Of a DNA stretch of 64,000 bases, positions 1 through 9,154 are shown piece by piece (the first letter of the stretch is position 1; each line of letters begins with the position of its first letter). The notes under the pieces are model-generated. The model was not told where the DNA came from and searched no databases. It was given only the letters and a program-made list of their open reading frames with translations. The position numbers and the translations under genes are program-made. Source of the stretch: Bacteroidota bacterium. Lineage in GTDB: Bacteria; Bacteroidota; Bacteroidia; AKYH767-A; 2013-40CM-41-45. The stretch spans positions 376,775 through 440,774 of the forward strand of contig JADKJP010000003.1 of NCBI GenBank assembly GCA_016720935.1. Direction: 5' to 3'.

Positions 1-2134
1 CTGTAAGTGTATAGTTTACGAAAGTACGGTAATCGTCATCGTAGAAGCTGCGTGTGTCTGTACCATCGGTGTATTGAGTCATGTAAGCAACAGCTTTTCC
101 TTTCAGACGTGGTGATTTCAAAAGGTAACCACCTTCTACAGAAAAGATGGATTCATTTTTCAAATCATTCGCGAGCGTATTGCGTGTACGTGGAGAAATG
201 AACGCGTTGTCAAACAAAGGAGCACGGGATAAATTTTCAAGGTTCACGAAGAAGTAATTACGTCCGTTTGCTTTGTAAGTCACTCCGCCTTTTACAGCGT
301 ATGTGAAAAAGTTTTTCTTTTCAGAATCTCCGAAAGAAGATGTCGCGAAAACTCCATTTCTCACATGTCCTGTACGGTAGAAGCTTGTATTGGCAAGATT
401 CAGAGCAAGGAAGAAATCAACACGGTTGTAGGTAAAAACTCCTTGTCCCCAGAGAGAACCTTTGGCGATGTGGGCTGTGTAATCATAACCGTATTTGTCA
501 CCTTCGTGAAGAATTCTGTTTGGATTATCCAGGTCATTTTGATTCGCATTCGGATCCAGCGGATTCGCCTGTTGAGCGAACTGATTGAGATCGGTGAAGA
601 AGTCGGCACCCATCAGGTCTTTGACTTCTTTGTAATATTCAGAAGATTGTGACTGGAAAGTAGCGCCACCGTTGAAGACCAGGTGATCATTGATCACACG
701 GTTGTAGATGGTGTTGAAGTTCGCACGTTTGGTATCTGTAACACGATTTTGAATAACGTATTTCGCCCACAAGCCGCTTGTTCCATTGATAGTAGTGTCG
801 TGCAATTGGTTTGCTTCGTACAATTCGTCCCACTGGATCTGACGAAGTGATTCGTTGTTACGCAGCAGATCGGCAAGTTGAGCGGAATAGGCATTGTAGC
901 TCGCGCTGTCTTCGCCGTAGTTCGGGTCGAAGCTTGGGAGGTAACGGTAGTAATCCGGACGAGGATCTTCCGCGTTGTACCAGTCGAGACCGGAAACTTT
1001 GTTCAGACCAAACTGATAAGAGAGAGCGGATTCAAGAGAAGATTTTTCGTTGATCTTCCAGTCGTGATTGAGGATGATCACCGGTTGGTGCGCATCGCCT
1101 ACAACAGCATTACGGACTTTACCATTCTGGTAACCCCAGTTCGGATTGTAGTAATGATCGTCAGCAAGAGTCATCATTTCTTTTGAAGCAGGAGCGGAGC
1201 GGCCATTTTTTGTCATTGCGCCGAAACCTGTCAATGAAAGAGAGTGTTTGCTATTGATGATTTTTTCAACTGAAAGGAAGTAAGAGTGACCATCATAGAA
1301 AGTGCCTTTTACATATCCTTCATCAGCCCAACGACGGGAGTAAGAAAGTGATACAGCCCATCCACCTTTCATCACTCCGGAACCCCAGGTAGCCATGACA
1401 CGATTGTCATAGGAACGATTGGAAGCGGAATAAGAAATCTGGAATTGTTTACGCTGGTGTGAAGCTCTGCTATCGATACTTGTAACACCGCCAAGTGCAC
1501 CGAATGAGTAAGTCGCGGGGTGAAGTCCGTAAGTGGATTCTCTGCTACGCATTACATCGTTCAGGCCGGTCCAGGAGGAATAGAGGTTTCTTCCGGTTAC
1601 CATGTCGTTCATGGGAGCGGAGTTCATGAGTGTGTAGAAATTCTCATCATCATAACCACGTACTCTGAAACGTGCAACACTGAATACAAAAGTTGTTGCG
1701 GAAACAAATGCGTCACGCGAAGCAGTGAGGACGCTGGCTACTGAAGGCGTAGAAGATTCTTTCAGTTCTTCCTCATTGAGGGAAACAGTCGGGATGCTTT
1801 CAGAACTAGCATGAACACCTTCGGTTGTTTGATCGCCGAGATTGATCGCCACGTTCACTTCCGCTTCTTTTACTTCGATTTCTTTGTTTGTGGAAGAAAT
1901 TCCGTCTTTTGAAATATCCATTTGCATTTTTCCATAAGGAACATTTTGCAAAATGAAGGCACCGGTAGAATCGGTAGTTGTGGAATGTCCACTTGATTTG
2001 ATTGAAATTTTCGCGCCGTTAACAGGTCGGTTGCTTTCATCGGTTACTGTTCCTTTAATCGTTGCCGTTTGTGCAAACGTCAGAATTGGGAAAAACAGGC
2101 ACAGGATGAAGAGTAGTTTTTTTTGTGATCGCAT
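1..2134 (-). CDS. TonB-dependent receptor with carboxypeptidase-regulatory N-terminus (C-terminus cut by window edge)
   Basis: The minus-strand frame from the ATG at 2134 stays open to the window edge, giving about 711 residues without a stop. A signal peptide (MRSQKKLLFILCLFFPILTF) is followed by a carboxypeptidase-regulatory-like domain (TIKGTVTDESNRPVNGAKI, residues about 25-105), then a plug region with RVRGYDDENFYTLMNSAPM and a long aromatic beta-barrel. This is the usual layout of Bacteroidota outer-membrane receptors that take up siderophores, peptides or glycans using TonB energy. No SusD partner is visible on the upstream side; the downstream side is outside the window. The substrate cannot be predicted. 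A TAGCTTTG box lies 45-52 bp upstream of the start. Confidence 0.85.
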   Translation of the reverse strand, partial: MRSQKKLLFILCLFFPILTFAQTATIKGTVTDESNRPVNGAKISIKSSGHSTTTDSTGAFILQNVPYGKMQMDISKDGISSTNKEIEVKEAEVNVAINLGDQTTEGVHASSESIPTVSLNEEELKESSTPSVASVLTASRDAFVSATTFVFSVARFRVRGYDDENFYTLMNSAPMNDMVTGRNLYSSWTGLNDVMRSRESTYGLHPATYSFGALGGVTSIDSRASHQRKQFQISYSASNRSYDNRVMATWGSGVMKGGWAVSLSYSRRWADEGYVKGTFYDGHSYFLSVEKIINSKHSLSLTGFGAMTKNGRSAPASKEMMTLADDHYYNPNWGYQNGKVRNAVVGDAHQPVIILNHDWKINEKSSLESALSYQFGLNKVSGLDWYNAEDPRPDYYRYLPSFDPNYGEDSASYNAYSAQLADLLRNNESLRQIQWDELYEANQLHDTTINGTSGLWAKYVIQNRVTDTKRANFNTIYNRVINDHLVFNGGATFQSQSSEYYKEVKDLMGADFFTDLNQFAQQANPLDPNANQNDLDNPNRILHEGDKYGYDYTAHIAKGSLWGQGVFTYNRVDFFLALNLANTSFYRTGHVRNGVFATSSFGDSEKKNFFTYAVKGGVTYKANGRNYFFVNLENLSRAPLFDNAFISPRTRNTLANDLKNESIFSVEGGYLLKSPRLKGKAVAYMTQYTDGTDTRSFYDDDYRTFVNYTLT

Positions 2135-2178
2135 AGTGAATTGTCTAGTTCTTAGTTGCTTTCAATAAATGGGGGGGA

Positions 2179-2186
2179 CAAAGCTA
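2179..2186 (-). promoter_or_regulatory. Candidate -7 box of the TonB receptor promoter
   Basis: Read on the minus strand this is TAGCTTTG, a full match to the Bacteroidota -7 consensus TAnnTTTG, about 45 bp upstream of the receptor ATG. I see no TTTG at the ideal -33 spacing, so this is a partial promoter match. It lies beside a G7 tract (2171-2177). Confidence 0.45.
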
Positions 2187-2402
2187 ATCAAATTAGCAAA
2201 AGTTGCTTATAGTGTATGGTTATTTCCATGTTAATTCACTGAGAAATCAGAATAAGTAGTGATTTCCTGTAATCTGATCAGAAATTCCTTGTTTTTTCAA
2301 TGAAATACAATGTATTTCTGTACTGTTCATCATTTTTATTTGAATAAATTGCGATGAATCAATGAATTCAGCGAAGCATCATCAACAAGACCAGCCTTTT
2401 TG

Positions 2403-2410
2403 TATGTTTG
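2403..2410 (+). promoter_or_regulatory. Candidate -7 box for the EEP hydrolase gene
   Basis: TATGTTTG matches TAnnTTTG fully and lies 33 bp upstream of the ATG at 2443, which gives a short leader. The -33 element is not evident. The 2135-2402 interval holds no gene that I can recognise. Confidence 0.45.
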
Positions 2411-2442
2411 CCGCCCGAATCATTTGAAACCGGTTGTAAATT

Positions 2443-3489
2443 ATGATGAAAAGAAACCTCCTGCTGTTGAGCATATTCACTTTGTTGAATGTTGTTGTAT
2501 CTGCACAAAAAACAACATACAAAGTCTCCCTGATTGGATTTTATAACCTGGAGAATTTTTATGATACAATCAATGATCCGAAAGTGAATGACGAAGAGTT
2601 TCTTCCGGAAGGGTCGAAGCATTATACTGGAGAAGTGTATACAGATAAAGTAAATCACTTGTCAGAAGTATTGTCACAAATTGGAACGGATAAAACGCCA
2701 GACGGACTAGCTATGTTTGGTTGCGCGGAAATTGAAAACGAATCGGTACTTCAGGATCTCGCGCACCAGCCTTCTCTCATTCGCAGAAACTATCAGATCG
2801 TACATTACGATTCTCCGGATGAGCGTGGTGTTGATGTAGCATTGATGTACAATCCTAAATATTTTACACCCAAATTCAGCGAACCCTTGAATGTGTTGTT
2901 GTACAATACGGACAGCACCATTCGTAAAACACGTGATGTATTATATGTATATGGTATGTTTGACGCAGAGCCCTTGCATGTATTTGTGAATCACTGGCCT
3001 TCCCGTCGTGGTGGCGAAGAGGCAAGTGCTCCGGGACGAGCAAGCGCAGCGAGTGTGTGCAAGCACAAGATTGATTCGATTACCGCTCTCAATCCGGATG
3101 CGAAAATTGTGGTGATGGGCGATCTGAACGACGATCCTGTTAGTCCAAGTGTTGCTGTAGTTCTCGGAGCTAAGGGAGAAAAAGATAAAGTAATGAAAGG
3201 TGGAATGTACAATCCATGGATGTCAATGTATAAACAGGGGATTGGAACTTTGGCTTACAACGATAGCTGGAACCTCTTTGATCAGATCATTATTTCATCC
3301 GGATTTTTAAATAAAGATCAGGATGGATTCTTTTTCCAGGATGCAAAAATTTTCAATAAACCCTGGATGGTTCAAACGGATGGCAAATACAAAGGCTATC
3401 CAAAACGTACCTATGATTTCGACAATTACGCGAGCGGATATAGTGACCACTTCCCGACGTATTTGATTTTTCTGCAGAAGGTGAAGTAG
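2443..3489 (+). CDS. Secreted endonuclease/exonuclease/phosphatase (EEP) family protein
   Basis: This 348-residue protein begins with a signal peptide ending near VVVSAQ. The EEP-fold motifs appear in order: NLENFYD (first metal-site Asn/Glu), GCAEIENE, DERGVDVALMYNP, VNHWPSRRGG (catalytic His), VVMGDLNDDP (Asp/Asn) and YSDHFPTYL (terminal Asp-His pair). All catalytic positions seem present, so an active metal-dependent phosphodiesterase, nuclease or phosphatase outside the cytoplasm is likely. The substrate is unknown. Two Met codons are adjacent (2443 and 2446) and either could be the start. The gene stands alone between the divergent receptor and a simple-repeat tract. Confidence 0.88.
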   Translation: MMKRNLLLLSIFTLLNVVVSAQKTTYKVSLIGFYNLENFYDTINDPKVNDEEFLPEGSKHYTGEVYTDKVNHLSEVLSQIGTDKTPDGLAMFGCAEIENESVLQDLAHQPSLIRRNYQIVHYDSPDERGVDVALMYNPKYFTPKFSEPLNVLLYNTDSTIRKTRDVLYVYGMFDAEPLHVFVNHWPSRRGGEEASAPGRASAASVCKHKIDSITALNPDAKIVVMGDLNDDPVSPSVAVVLGAKGEKDKVMKGGMYNPWMSMYKQGIGTLAYNDSWNLFDQIIISSGFLNKDQDGFFFQDAKIFNKPWMVQTDGKYKGYPKRTYDFDNYASGYSDHFPTYLIFLQKVK

Positions 3490-3560
3490 GTGGTTAGTTG
3501 TTAGTGGTTAGTTGTTAGTGGTTAGTTGTTAGTGGTTAGTGGTTAGTGCTTAGTGGCTGG
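3489..3560 (+). repeat. Degenerate tandem repeat of GGTTAGTTGTTAGT type
   Basis: About five imperfect copies of a 7-14 nt unit (GGTTAGT / TGTTAGT) start at the stop codon of the EEP gene. The same unit recurs at 46425-46461, after the start of another gene. The following stretch to 3712 contains CTCATAACTCATAATTCTG-type text resembling the arms at 9013-9130. No gene is seen there. Confidence 0.75.
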
Positions 3561-3712
3561 TATTCAGGTTGATAGTAAACTAAGCCTATTCTCAACTCAT
3601 AACTCATAATTCTGAACTCTTTGCTTTTTTGTTACTACGCTTTCCAGAGTGGCAAGTCTTGCGATGTAATGAGGGATAGAATTCTCTCCATATCTCTTTA
3701 GTTCAATGGAGA

Positions 3713-4174
3713 TTATTCGATCCATTCAAATAAAAATTCTGTTTTAAAATCAATTTGAAATTTACTTAGCAATTCAATGTATTCTTCTTTGAATGTTTTT
3801 GTCCTGTGATGTTCATTTTGATTTAATATGTAGTTGTACACCTTGTCAATTTGAGATTCGGAATGTGAAAAAATACCATACCCCTCTTGCCATTGAAACT
3901 TACCCTTTACAAAACCTTTGGTGTTTATAAACTTGGATGAATTGTTTTTAATATCTCTAACCAAATCTGATATTAAAATAGAGGGTTTTATTCCTATTAA
4001 ACAATGGATATGATCGGAAAATCCATTTACGATAATTGATTTCTGACCTTTGTTATGAATAATTCCAGCGATGTATTTGTAAATTTCGTCCTGCCATTCC
4101 GGATTTATGAGATTTTCTCTTCCTTTAACAGAGAAAACAAGATGTAAATAAATTTTTGAATATGTTCCTGACAT
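3713..4174 (-). CDS. REP-associated / IS200-like tyrosine (Y1, HUH) transposase
   Basis: This 153-residue protein has the Y1_Tnp fold. Its HUH motif lies in GFSDHIHCLIGI (His55 and His57), and the conserved segment QWQEGYGIFSHS is followed by a helix with the candidate nucleophile Tyr115 (KVYNYILNQNEHH). The family cuts and rejoins single-stranded DNA at hairpins. Two AGCCCTTCGGGCTT hairpins lie just beyond the start codon and two inverted ones about 550 bp away. No TnpB/IscB gene is present. That fits a domesticated RAYT with its REP elements better than a full IS200/IS605 element. Confidence 0.85.
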   Translation of the reverse strand: MSGTYSKIYLHLVFSVKGRENLINPEWQDEIYKYIAGIIHNKGQKSIIVNGFSDHIHCLIGIKPSILISDLVRDIKNNSSKFINTKGFVKGKFQWQEGYGIFSHSESQIDKVYNYILNQNEHHRTKTFKEEYIELLSKFQIDFKTEFLFEWIE

Positions 4175-4205
4175 TATTTTCTGGAAGGATTTTGGTGTCC
4201 ATGTC

Positions 4206-4270
4206 AGCCCTTCGGGCTTCTCACTAAACCACCTTGGTTTATACTATAATAATAACAGCCCTTCGGGCTT
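4206..4270 (+). repeat. REP-type hairpin pair next to the transposase
   Basis: Two copies of the palindromic AGCCCTTCGGGCTT occur at 4206-4219 and 4257-4270 in the same orientation. A third small hairpin (AAACC-ACCTT-GGTTT) lies between them. The unit ATGTCAGCCCTTCGGGCTT reappears exactly, but inverted, at 4812-4830. Confidence 0.8.
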
Positions 4271-4762
4271 AGACTTAAAACTTATTATTTGATCAATTTT
4301 CATTTTAAATTGGAATTTTCAATCATTGAGTGAGGTTCAATGAGTTTTAAAGAAATTGTTTTGATGAAAAAAAATGTTGGCGACTATTTGCATTTTGGTT
4401 TCCGAATTTTCTGCCAGAGAAATGATATTAATTAGAATAGTTAAATTCCAGGGCAAGCTGATTTAGTTCTAAAAGTTCATGGTTGCAATTTAGTTTGAAT
4501 AATCTTCAGTATTAACTCTATAAATGTTGTGTTTTATTTTGAATCAGTTCTAAATTCCAAAAGATGAAGTGTAGACAAGATTGAAAACCCGTTGGATTCA
4601 AAAAAAATTGAAAAGTTGAAATTGATTGATTTTCACAATCATGTTTTGATGAAAAGCAGGAGATATTTTAACGAGTTGAAAAGGCCGTAATGAAAAGTTG
4701 AAACCTATAAAAAAAGCGATATATAATTCCGCGATTTTTATCGATTCTTTAATCCTTGACCA
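4271..4762. other. AT-rich non-coding stretch between inverted REP pairs
   Basis: I find no convincing reading frame, RNA or long repeat in this strongly A+T-rich 490-bp stretch. Its only context is that it is enclosed by REP hairpin pairs in opposite orientation, so it may be cargo or the remnant of a mobilised segment. Confidence 0.5.
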
Positions 4763-4830
4763 AAGCCCGAAGGGCTGATATGATTATAGCTCTACGGAGT
4801 CCTACCTAATAAAGCCCGAAGGGCTGACAT
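4763..4830 (-). repeat. Inverted REP-type hairpin pair
   Basis: AAGCCCGAAGGGCT occurs at 4763-4776 and 4812-4825. The copies are separated by a segment with its own small hairpin (CTC-TACG-GAG). AAGCCCGAAGGGCTGACAT (4812-4830) is the exact reverse complement of the sequence ending at 4219, so the two pairs form a BIME-like inverted arrangement around 4271-4762. Confidence 0.78.
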
Positions 4831-4943
4831 AAGCCATAGGTGAGGTAATTATTTATTATTGGCATTATCATGTCAAAGTGGATTTTAAGAAATTTGAACC
4901 GTATCAAATGTAGAAGCAATCTAATTTGCAAGATTTTACAAAA

Positions 4944-4975
4944 TTTGAAGAATGTAAGTGCTTTTTCTAACTTCG
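4944..4975 (+). promoter_or_regulatory. Promoter of the deoxyhypusine-synthase-like gene
   Basis: TTTG (4944-4947) is followed after 20 nt by TAACTTCG (4968-4975), seven of eight matches to the core -7 consensus. It overlaps the first ATG of the open frame (4958) and so argues for translation from the ATG at 5003. Confidence 0.6.
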
Positions 4976-5002
4976 CCAACTAAATATTTAAAAATCAGAA
5001 AA

Positions 5003-5977
5003 ATGACTAAAGGACCCATTTCATCATTCATGGAGAAAAATTATCTCCATTTCAATTCAGCTGCGATGATGGATGCATCGAAGGCATATGTTCAGCATCT
5101 GGATGAAGGTGGGAAAATGATGATCACACTGGCAGGCGCGATGAGTACTGCTGAGCTGGGAATATCTCTTGCTGAAATGATTCGCCAGGATAAAGTGGCG
5201 ATTATTTCCTGTACAGGCGCTAACCTCGAAGAGGACATCATGAATCTTGTAGCACACAATCACTACAAACGTGTTCCGAATTATCGTGATCTGAGTCCGC
5301 AGGAAGAATGGGATTTGCTGGAGAATCATTACAATCGTGTAACAGATACTTGTATTCCTGAGGAAGAAGCGTTTCGTCGTTTGCAAAAACATATTTTTAA
5401 AGTGTGGAATGACGCGGATAAAAAAGGCGAACGGTATTTCCCGCATGAATACATGTACAAAATGTTGTTATCAGGCGACCTGAAACAATACTATGAAATT
5501 GATCCGAAGAATTCCTGGATGCTTGCCGCTGCGGAGAAAAATCTCCCGATTGTTGTTCCGGGTTGGGAAGATTCAACGATGGGAAATATTTTCGCTTCTT
5601 ATGTGATCAAGAATGAGATGAAAGCGACCACGATGAAAAGTGGTATCGAATACATGGTATGGCTGGCTGACTGGTACAGAAAAAACAGTGGTGGAAAAGG
5701 AGTCGGATTTTTTCAAATTGGTGGAGGTATCGCCGGTGATTTCCCGATCTGTGTGGTGCCGATGATGTACCAGGATTTGGAATGGCATGATGTTCCGTTC
5801 TGGTCTTACTTCTGTCAGATCAGTGATTCTACGACAAGCTATGGTTCTTATTCTGGCGCTGTACCGAACGAAAAAATTACCTGGGGAAAACTGGGCATAG
5901 ATACTCCGAAATTTATCGTCGAAAGCGATGCTTCCATCGTCGCTCCACTGATGTTCGCGTGGATCCTCGGACAATAA
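5003..5977 (+). CDS. Deoxyhypusine synthase family protein
   Basis: This 324-residue protein belongs to the deoxyhypusine synthase (DHS) fold family, NAD-dependent enzymes that transfer the aminobutyl group of spermidine. The N-terminal TLAGAMSTAELG and SCTGANLEEDIMNLVAH segments are Rossmann-type motifs of the family. The C-terminal ITWGKLGID carries the active-site Lys (Lys296), followed by the conserved ESDASIVAPL. Bacteria lack the eIF5A substrate of true DHS, so a polyamine role such as homospermidine synthesis is more likely (inference). I chose 5003 over the upstream ATG at 4958 because a promoter covers that ATG and the family match begins at MTKGPISSF. A strong terminator follows. 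Confidence 0.88.
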   Translation: MTKGPISSFMEKNYLHFNSAAMMDASKAYVQHLDEGGKMMITLAGAMSTAELGISLAEMIRQDKVAIISCTGANLEEDIMNLVAHNHYKRVPNYRDLSPQEEWDLLENHYNRVTDTCIPEEEAFRRLQKHIFKVWNDADKKGERYFPHEYMYKMLLSGDLKQYYEIDPKNSWMLAAAEKNLPIVVPGWEDSTMGNIFASYVIKNEMKATTMKSGIEYMVWLADWYRKNSGGKGVGFFQIGGGIAGDFPICVVPMMYQDLEWHDVPFWSYFCQISDSTTSYGSYSGAVPNEKITWGKLGIDTPKFIVESDASIVAPLMFAWILGQ

Positions 5978-6014
5978 ATTTCCATTCGATTAAATAATTT
6001 TTGAATCAGATATT

Positions 6015-6049
6015 GGCCGGATGTTTATTAAACATCCGGCCTTTCTTTT
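6015..6049 (+). terminator. Rho-independent terminator
   Basis: GGCCGGATGTTT-ATT-AAACATCCGGCC forms a perfect 12-bp stem with a 3-nt loop, followed by TTTCTTTTT. It ends the plus-strand DHS-like gene and lies just before the stop codon of the convergent hydrolase. Confidence 0.92.
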
Positions 6050-6060
6050 TGGAGGTGCAC

Positions 6061-6966
6061 TTAAGTCAGCATTGCATCTTTTAAAATGCTCATGGCTTCT
6101 TTACTAGTTTCAATACCATGTCCGGTATTTTTTAAAACCCTGACATCACAAAGATTTCTGAAACATTTTCGGGCGACTGTTTCTGACTTTTTATATGGGA
6201 ACAAAAGATCTTTTTCACCAAGGATAAGATAAACCTTTGATTCCAGTGCGGATAATTCTTTCGCAGGAATCGCATACGGTTTTTGTGCTTTATCAACGTA
6301 TTCGGTTATGGCAAAATGTTCGAAGTCAATCAACGCTTCCAGTGCTGCAGGGGAAGGCATGTGATGACCGGGAAAAAACACTCCGTTTTCCAGGAAGGTT
6401 CGGATGTTTTTCTTTGTCGGAGAAATAAGCGGAAGAAAATTGTAATACATGTTTTTCCAGGAGAAAGAAAAAGTCTGCAAACAGCCCGGATTCAGCAGAA
6501 ACATTTTTTCAATTCTTTCCGGTGCAACCAAACCCATTTTGACACACACCAATCCACCGAATGAAGCACCTGCAATGGAGCATTTCTCTATTTTTAATTT
6601 ATCCAGAACTTCTTTTCCCCATACACCATAATCATTTGAGCGGATATCCGGAGTTTTTCCTTCGCTTAATACAGGTTGTCCGTTCGTTTCAACAAGGAAG
6701 ATTCTGAAATTTGCTTTTAGTTGATTCAAAGCTTTATCGGTATCCCAGAATAAACTTGATGTTCTGAAACCCGGAAATATGACGAGTGTTTTCAGATCTG
6801 TCCGTTCCGCATTGAAATGCCATATCTTTGTTTTTCCCAAAGCAGTATGAATTTCAACTGACTGATATACAGTTTCATTCAGTTTTTCAAGACGAGAAAT
6901 CCAGGATTTGAAGAATTCATCTCGTTTCATTTCGTTCTTAAAATAGCTGGTCGAATGTATTTTCAT
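6061..6966 (-). CDS. Alpha/beta hydrolase
   Basis: This 301-residue cytoplasmic protein has no signal peptide. The nucleophile elbow GASFGG holds Ser135, the acid is probably Asp253 in LILGEKDLLF, and the catalytic His283 sits in NTGHGIE. An oxyanion-type FPGFRTSS segment precedes these. The triad is complete, so an esterase, lipase or related hydrolase is likely, but the substrate cannot be read from sequence. It is divergent from the membrane protein at 7048 and convergent with the DHS-like gene. Confidence 0.85.
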   Translation of the reverse strand: MKIHSTSYFKNEMKRDEFFKSWISRLEKLNETVYQSVEIHTALGKTKIWHFNAERTDLKTLVIFPGFRTSSLFWDTDKALNQLKANFRIFLVETNGQPVLSEGKTPDIRSNDYGVWGKEVLDKLKIEKCSIAGASFGGLVCVKMGLVAPERIEKMFLLNPGCLQTFSFSWKNMYYNFLPLISPTKKNIRTFLENGVFFPGHHMPSPAALEALIDFEHFAITEYVDKAQKPYAIPAKELSALESKVYLILGEKDLLFPYKKSETVARKCFRNLCDVRVLKNTGHGIETSKEAMSILKDAMLT

Positions 6967-7047
6967 AGCTTTACTCGATTACCGGGATTTTCAGCTTGCA
7001 ATTTGATTAGAAATTTGATTTCATATTAAGAGGTTTCAAAATTTAAC

Positions 7048-9012
7048 ATGTCACATTGGATTACAAAACTGAAAACAGAGCAACCCGAAACACTGGCATC
7101 TATTGTAAAGTGTTTTTCAATTCTCATAGATGAAATTCGTCCCTCTTCATTAGCGGCATACCAGCAGTCTGAATTGAAGATAAGCCAGTTGATCCAATCG
7201 CTCCAGGAGGACGAGCACTTCAGAAACAAGATCAGTTTATGGTTAAGCGATCTGATTGAACAAAGTGATTTTACAGGTTTGTTTGTAACTGAAGGGATTT
7301 CTGCTGATGATACTTTTTTTGGAGAACTATCCAGAAAAATCAAACATAAAATTCTTCCACCGGTTGAAGATGAAAATTCCATGCAGCATATTCTTGGAGC
7401 TGTGTTTCGGAAAAAGGATGATTTCCGTTGGGTGGATTCGGTTCAGGATGAATTATGGATTAAACTTTTTTCTTTGTTGCACGTGCAACGAAATCCCGTT
7501 TATAGTAAACTGCAGCCACAGGTACTCAATGCTATTTTGTATTTGAGTTACAGAATCGGATATCTCGGTACAGATCGTGCTATCCACCGAATGGTTTCCG
7601 GAGAAGAAGCTTTATTGACTCCTTTCCTTGAGCAAAACAGAGAATTGGTTGATTATGTAGCACGGTTCCGTGAGAATCAGCATCTGGAAATTGATTTCAG
7701 GCATGTGAAAGTGTTGCTCAATCAGTGTGCCGATGCGATTAAAGTATTAACAACGGAAAGTCAGACGAAAGGAACCAGTCTCCGGCAAAATTTTGTTATT
7801 CGTCAGTTGGAATCACAAGTACAAAGACTTTTGGTATTGCTTGATTTTATTGATAACGATCATAAAATTGAATTGCCTCGTTTGCTTCGATTTCTCAGGA
7901 ACAGTGTGCGAATGAGAAATACCAGGAACAGCATACGAAGATTTGTGTATGACAACATCTCACTTTTGTCTTTTCAAATCGTTGACCACAAGAGTAGAAC
8001 AGGTGAACATTACATTACATCCACACGATCAGAATATTTTGATTTTTTTTACAGCTCATTGAAAGGAGGATCTATTGTTGGCGCGATGGTTTTGTTTAAA
8101 ATACTCCTGCACAATTTGCATTTGCCATTATTCTGGGAGGCGTTTTCCTACAGCATCCTGTACGCAGCAGGATTTGTGGTGATACAGGTAACCGGCGCCA
8201 CACTTGCCACTAAGCAGCCTGCAATGACCGCGTCCTCAATTGCCGCTTCTATGGATCAGGAAGACAGCACGCATACTTCACTAGCTGAAATGATCAGCAG
8301 AGTGTGGAGGAGTCAGTTTATTTCTTTCGTCGGCAATTTACTTGCTTCATTTCCTATGGCCATGCTTTTTGCAGCGGCTTATCAATTCATCTTTGGTGTT
8401 CCGGTTACAGATCTTGAAGGTTCAAGAGAATTATTGTCCGGTGTTAATCCGGTTGAATCCCTGTGTCTTTGGTACGCTTGTATTACCGGATTTTTTCTTT
8501 TTATCTCTGGAGTTTTCAGCGGATGGGTCGACAATAAAATGGTGTTCAGCGGAATTCCATTGCGGATTCTGAATCATCCTTTGTTAAAGAAGAGAGCGGG
8601 CTCGAAACGTCTGCAAAAATTTGTGCAATACATAGAACACAATGGCGGCACTCTTGCCGGAAATATTGTTCTTGGATTTTTATTAGGGACAGCGGGATTT
8701 ATCGGAAAGATCACTGCATTGCCTTACGATATTCGTCACATTACTTTTTCCGCGGGAAATGTCGCTGTCGGATTCTTTAATCAGAATTTTGAAGTCTCTT
8801 CCGGCTATTTGATTCAATGTCTGGTTGGCGTGATAGGTATTGGCTTTTTCAATTTCATCATCAGTTTTTCATTGGCACTGACCATTGCCATTCGATCAAG
8901 GAGAATTGATATGAGTAAATATTTTTCTCTCCGAAAAGTTGTCTGGACTTATTTTCGAAAGAAACCTTTTTCATTTTTCTGGCCGGTGAAAGAGGAAAAG
9001 CAGCAAACCTGA
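7048..9012 (+). CDS. SpecificRecomb (Gcr) family integral membrane protein
   Basis: This 654-residue protein has a helical N-terminal half of about 330 residues and a C-terminal half with roughly seven membrane spans. The block GGTLAGNIVLGFLLGTAG, followed by DIRHITFSAGN, is typical of the family annotated as site-specific recombinase Gcr. That name comes from an old gonococcal report. The protein has no tyrosine- or serine-recombinase motifs, and its spans argue for a membrane function. It has no obvious operon partner; a simple inverted repeat starts right after its stop. Confidence 0.8.
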   Translation: MSHWITKLKTEQPETLASIVKCFSILIDEIRPSSLAAYQQSELKISQLIQSLQEDEHFRNKISLWLSDLIEQSDFTGLFVTEGISADDTFFGELSRKIKHKILPPVEDENSMQHILGAVFRKKDDFRWVDSVQDELWIKLFSLLHVQRNPVYSKLQPQVLNAILYLSYRIGYLGTDRAIHRMVSGEEALLTPFLEQNRELVDYVARFRENQHLEIDFRHVKVLLNQCADAIKVLTTESQTKGTSLRQNFVIRQLESQVQRLLVLLDFIDNDHKIELPRLLRFLRNSVRMRNTRNSIRRFVYDNISLLSFQIVDHKSRTGEHYITSTRSEYFDFFYSSLKGGSIVGAMVLFKILLHNLHLPLFWEAFSYSILYAAGFVVIQVTGATLATKQPAMTASSIAASMDQEDSTHTSLAEMISRVWRSQFISFVGNLLASFPMAMLFAAAYQFIFGVPVTDLEGSRELLSGVNPVESLCLWYACITGFFLFISGVFSGWVDNKMVFSGIPLRILNHPLLKKRAGSKRLQKFVQYIEHNGGTLAGNIVLGFLLGTAGFIGKITALPYDIRHITFSAGNVAVGFFNQNFEVSSGYLIQCLVGVIGIGFFNFIISFSLALTIAIRSRRIDMSKYFSLRKVVWTYFRKKPFSFFWPVKEEKQQT

Positions 9013-9142
9013 GTTTTGAATTATGAGTTATGAGTTTTGAATTATGAGTTATGAGTTTTGAATTTTGAGTTATGAATTTTGAATTAAGAATTATGAGTTT
9101 GGAGTTTTAACTCATAATTCTTAATTCTTAATTCAGAACTTT
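9013..9142. repeat. AT-rich simple repeat forming a large imperfect inverted repeat
   Basis: Variants of GAGTTTTGAATTATGAGTTAT are repeated several times (9013-9105). They are followed by their complement-like text AACTCATAATTCTTAATTCT (9109-9135). The two arms can fold on each other into a long imperfect hairpin. No protein is encoded. Confidence 0.75.
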
Positions 9143-9154
9143 GGCCTTCGTTTT

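Noticed and set aside
3489..3560. TTAGTGG repeats as a telomere-like or origin iteron array
   Set aside because: The copies are irregular and short and occur again at 46421 in a gene leader. There is no DnaA-box cluster or replication gene nearby.
4271..4762. A hidden toxin-antitoxin or small RNA gene between the REP pairs
   Set aside because: No start-stop frame of meaningful length, promoter or terminator pattern is convincing in this AT-rich stretch.
7048..9012. Site-specific recombinase activity implied by the family name
   Set aside because: The protein has several membrane spans and no tyrosine- or serine-recombinase catalytic signature; the name is historical.
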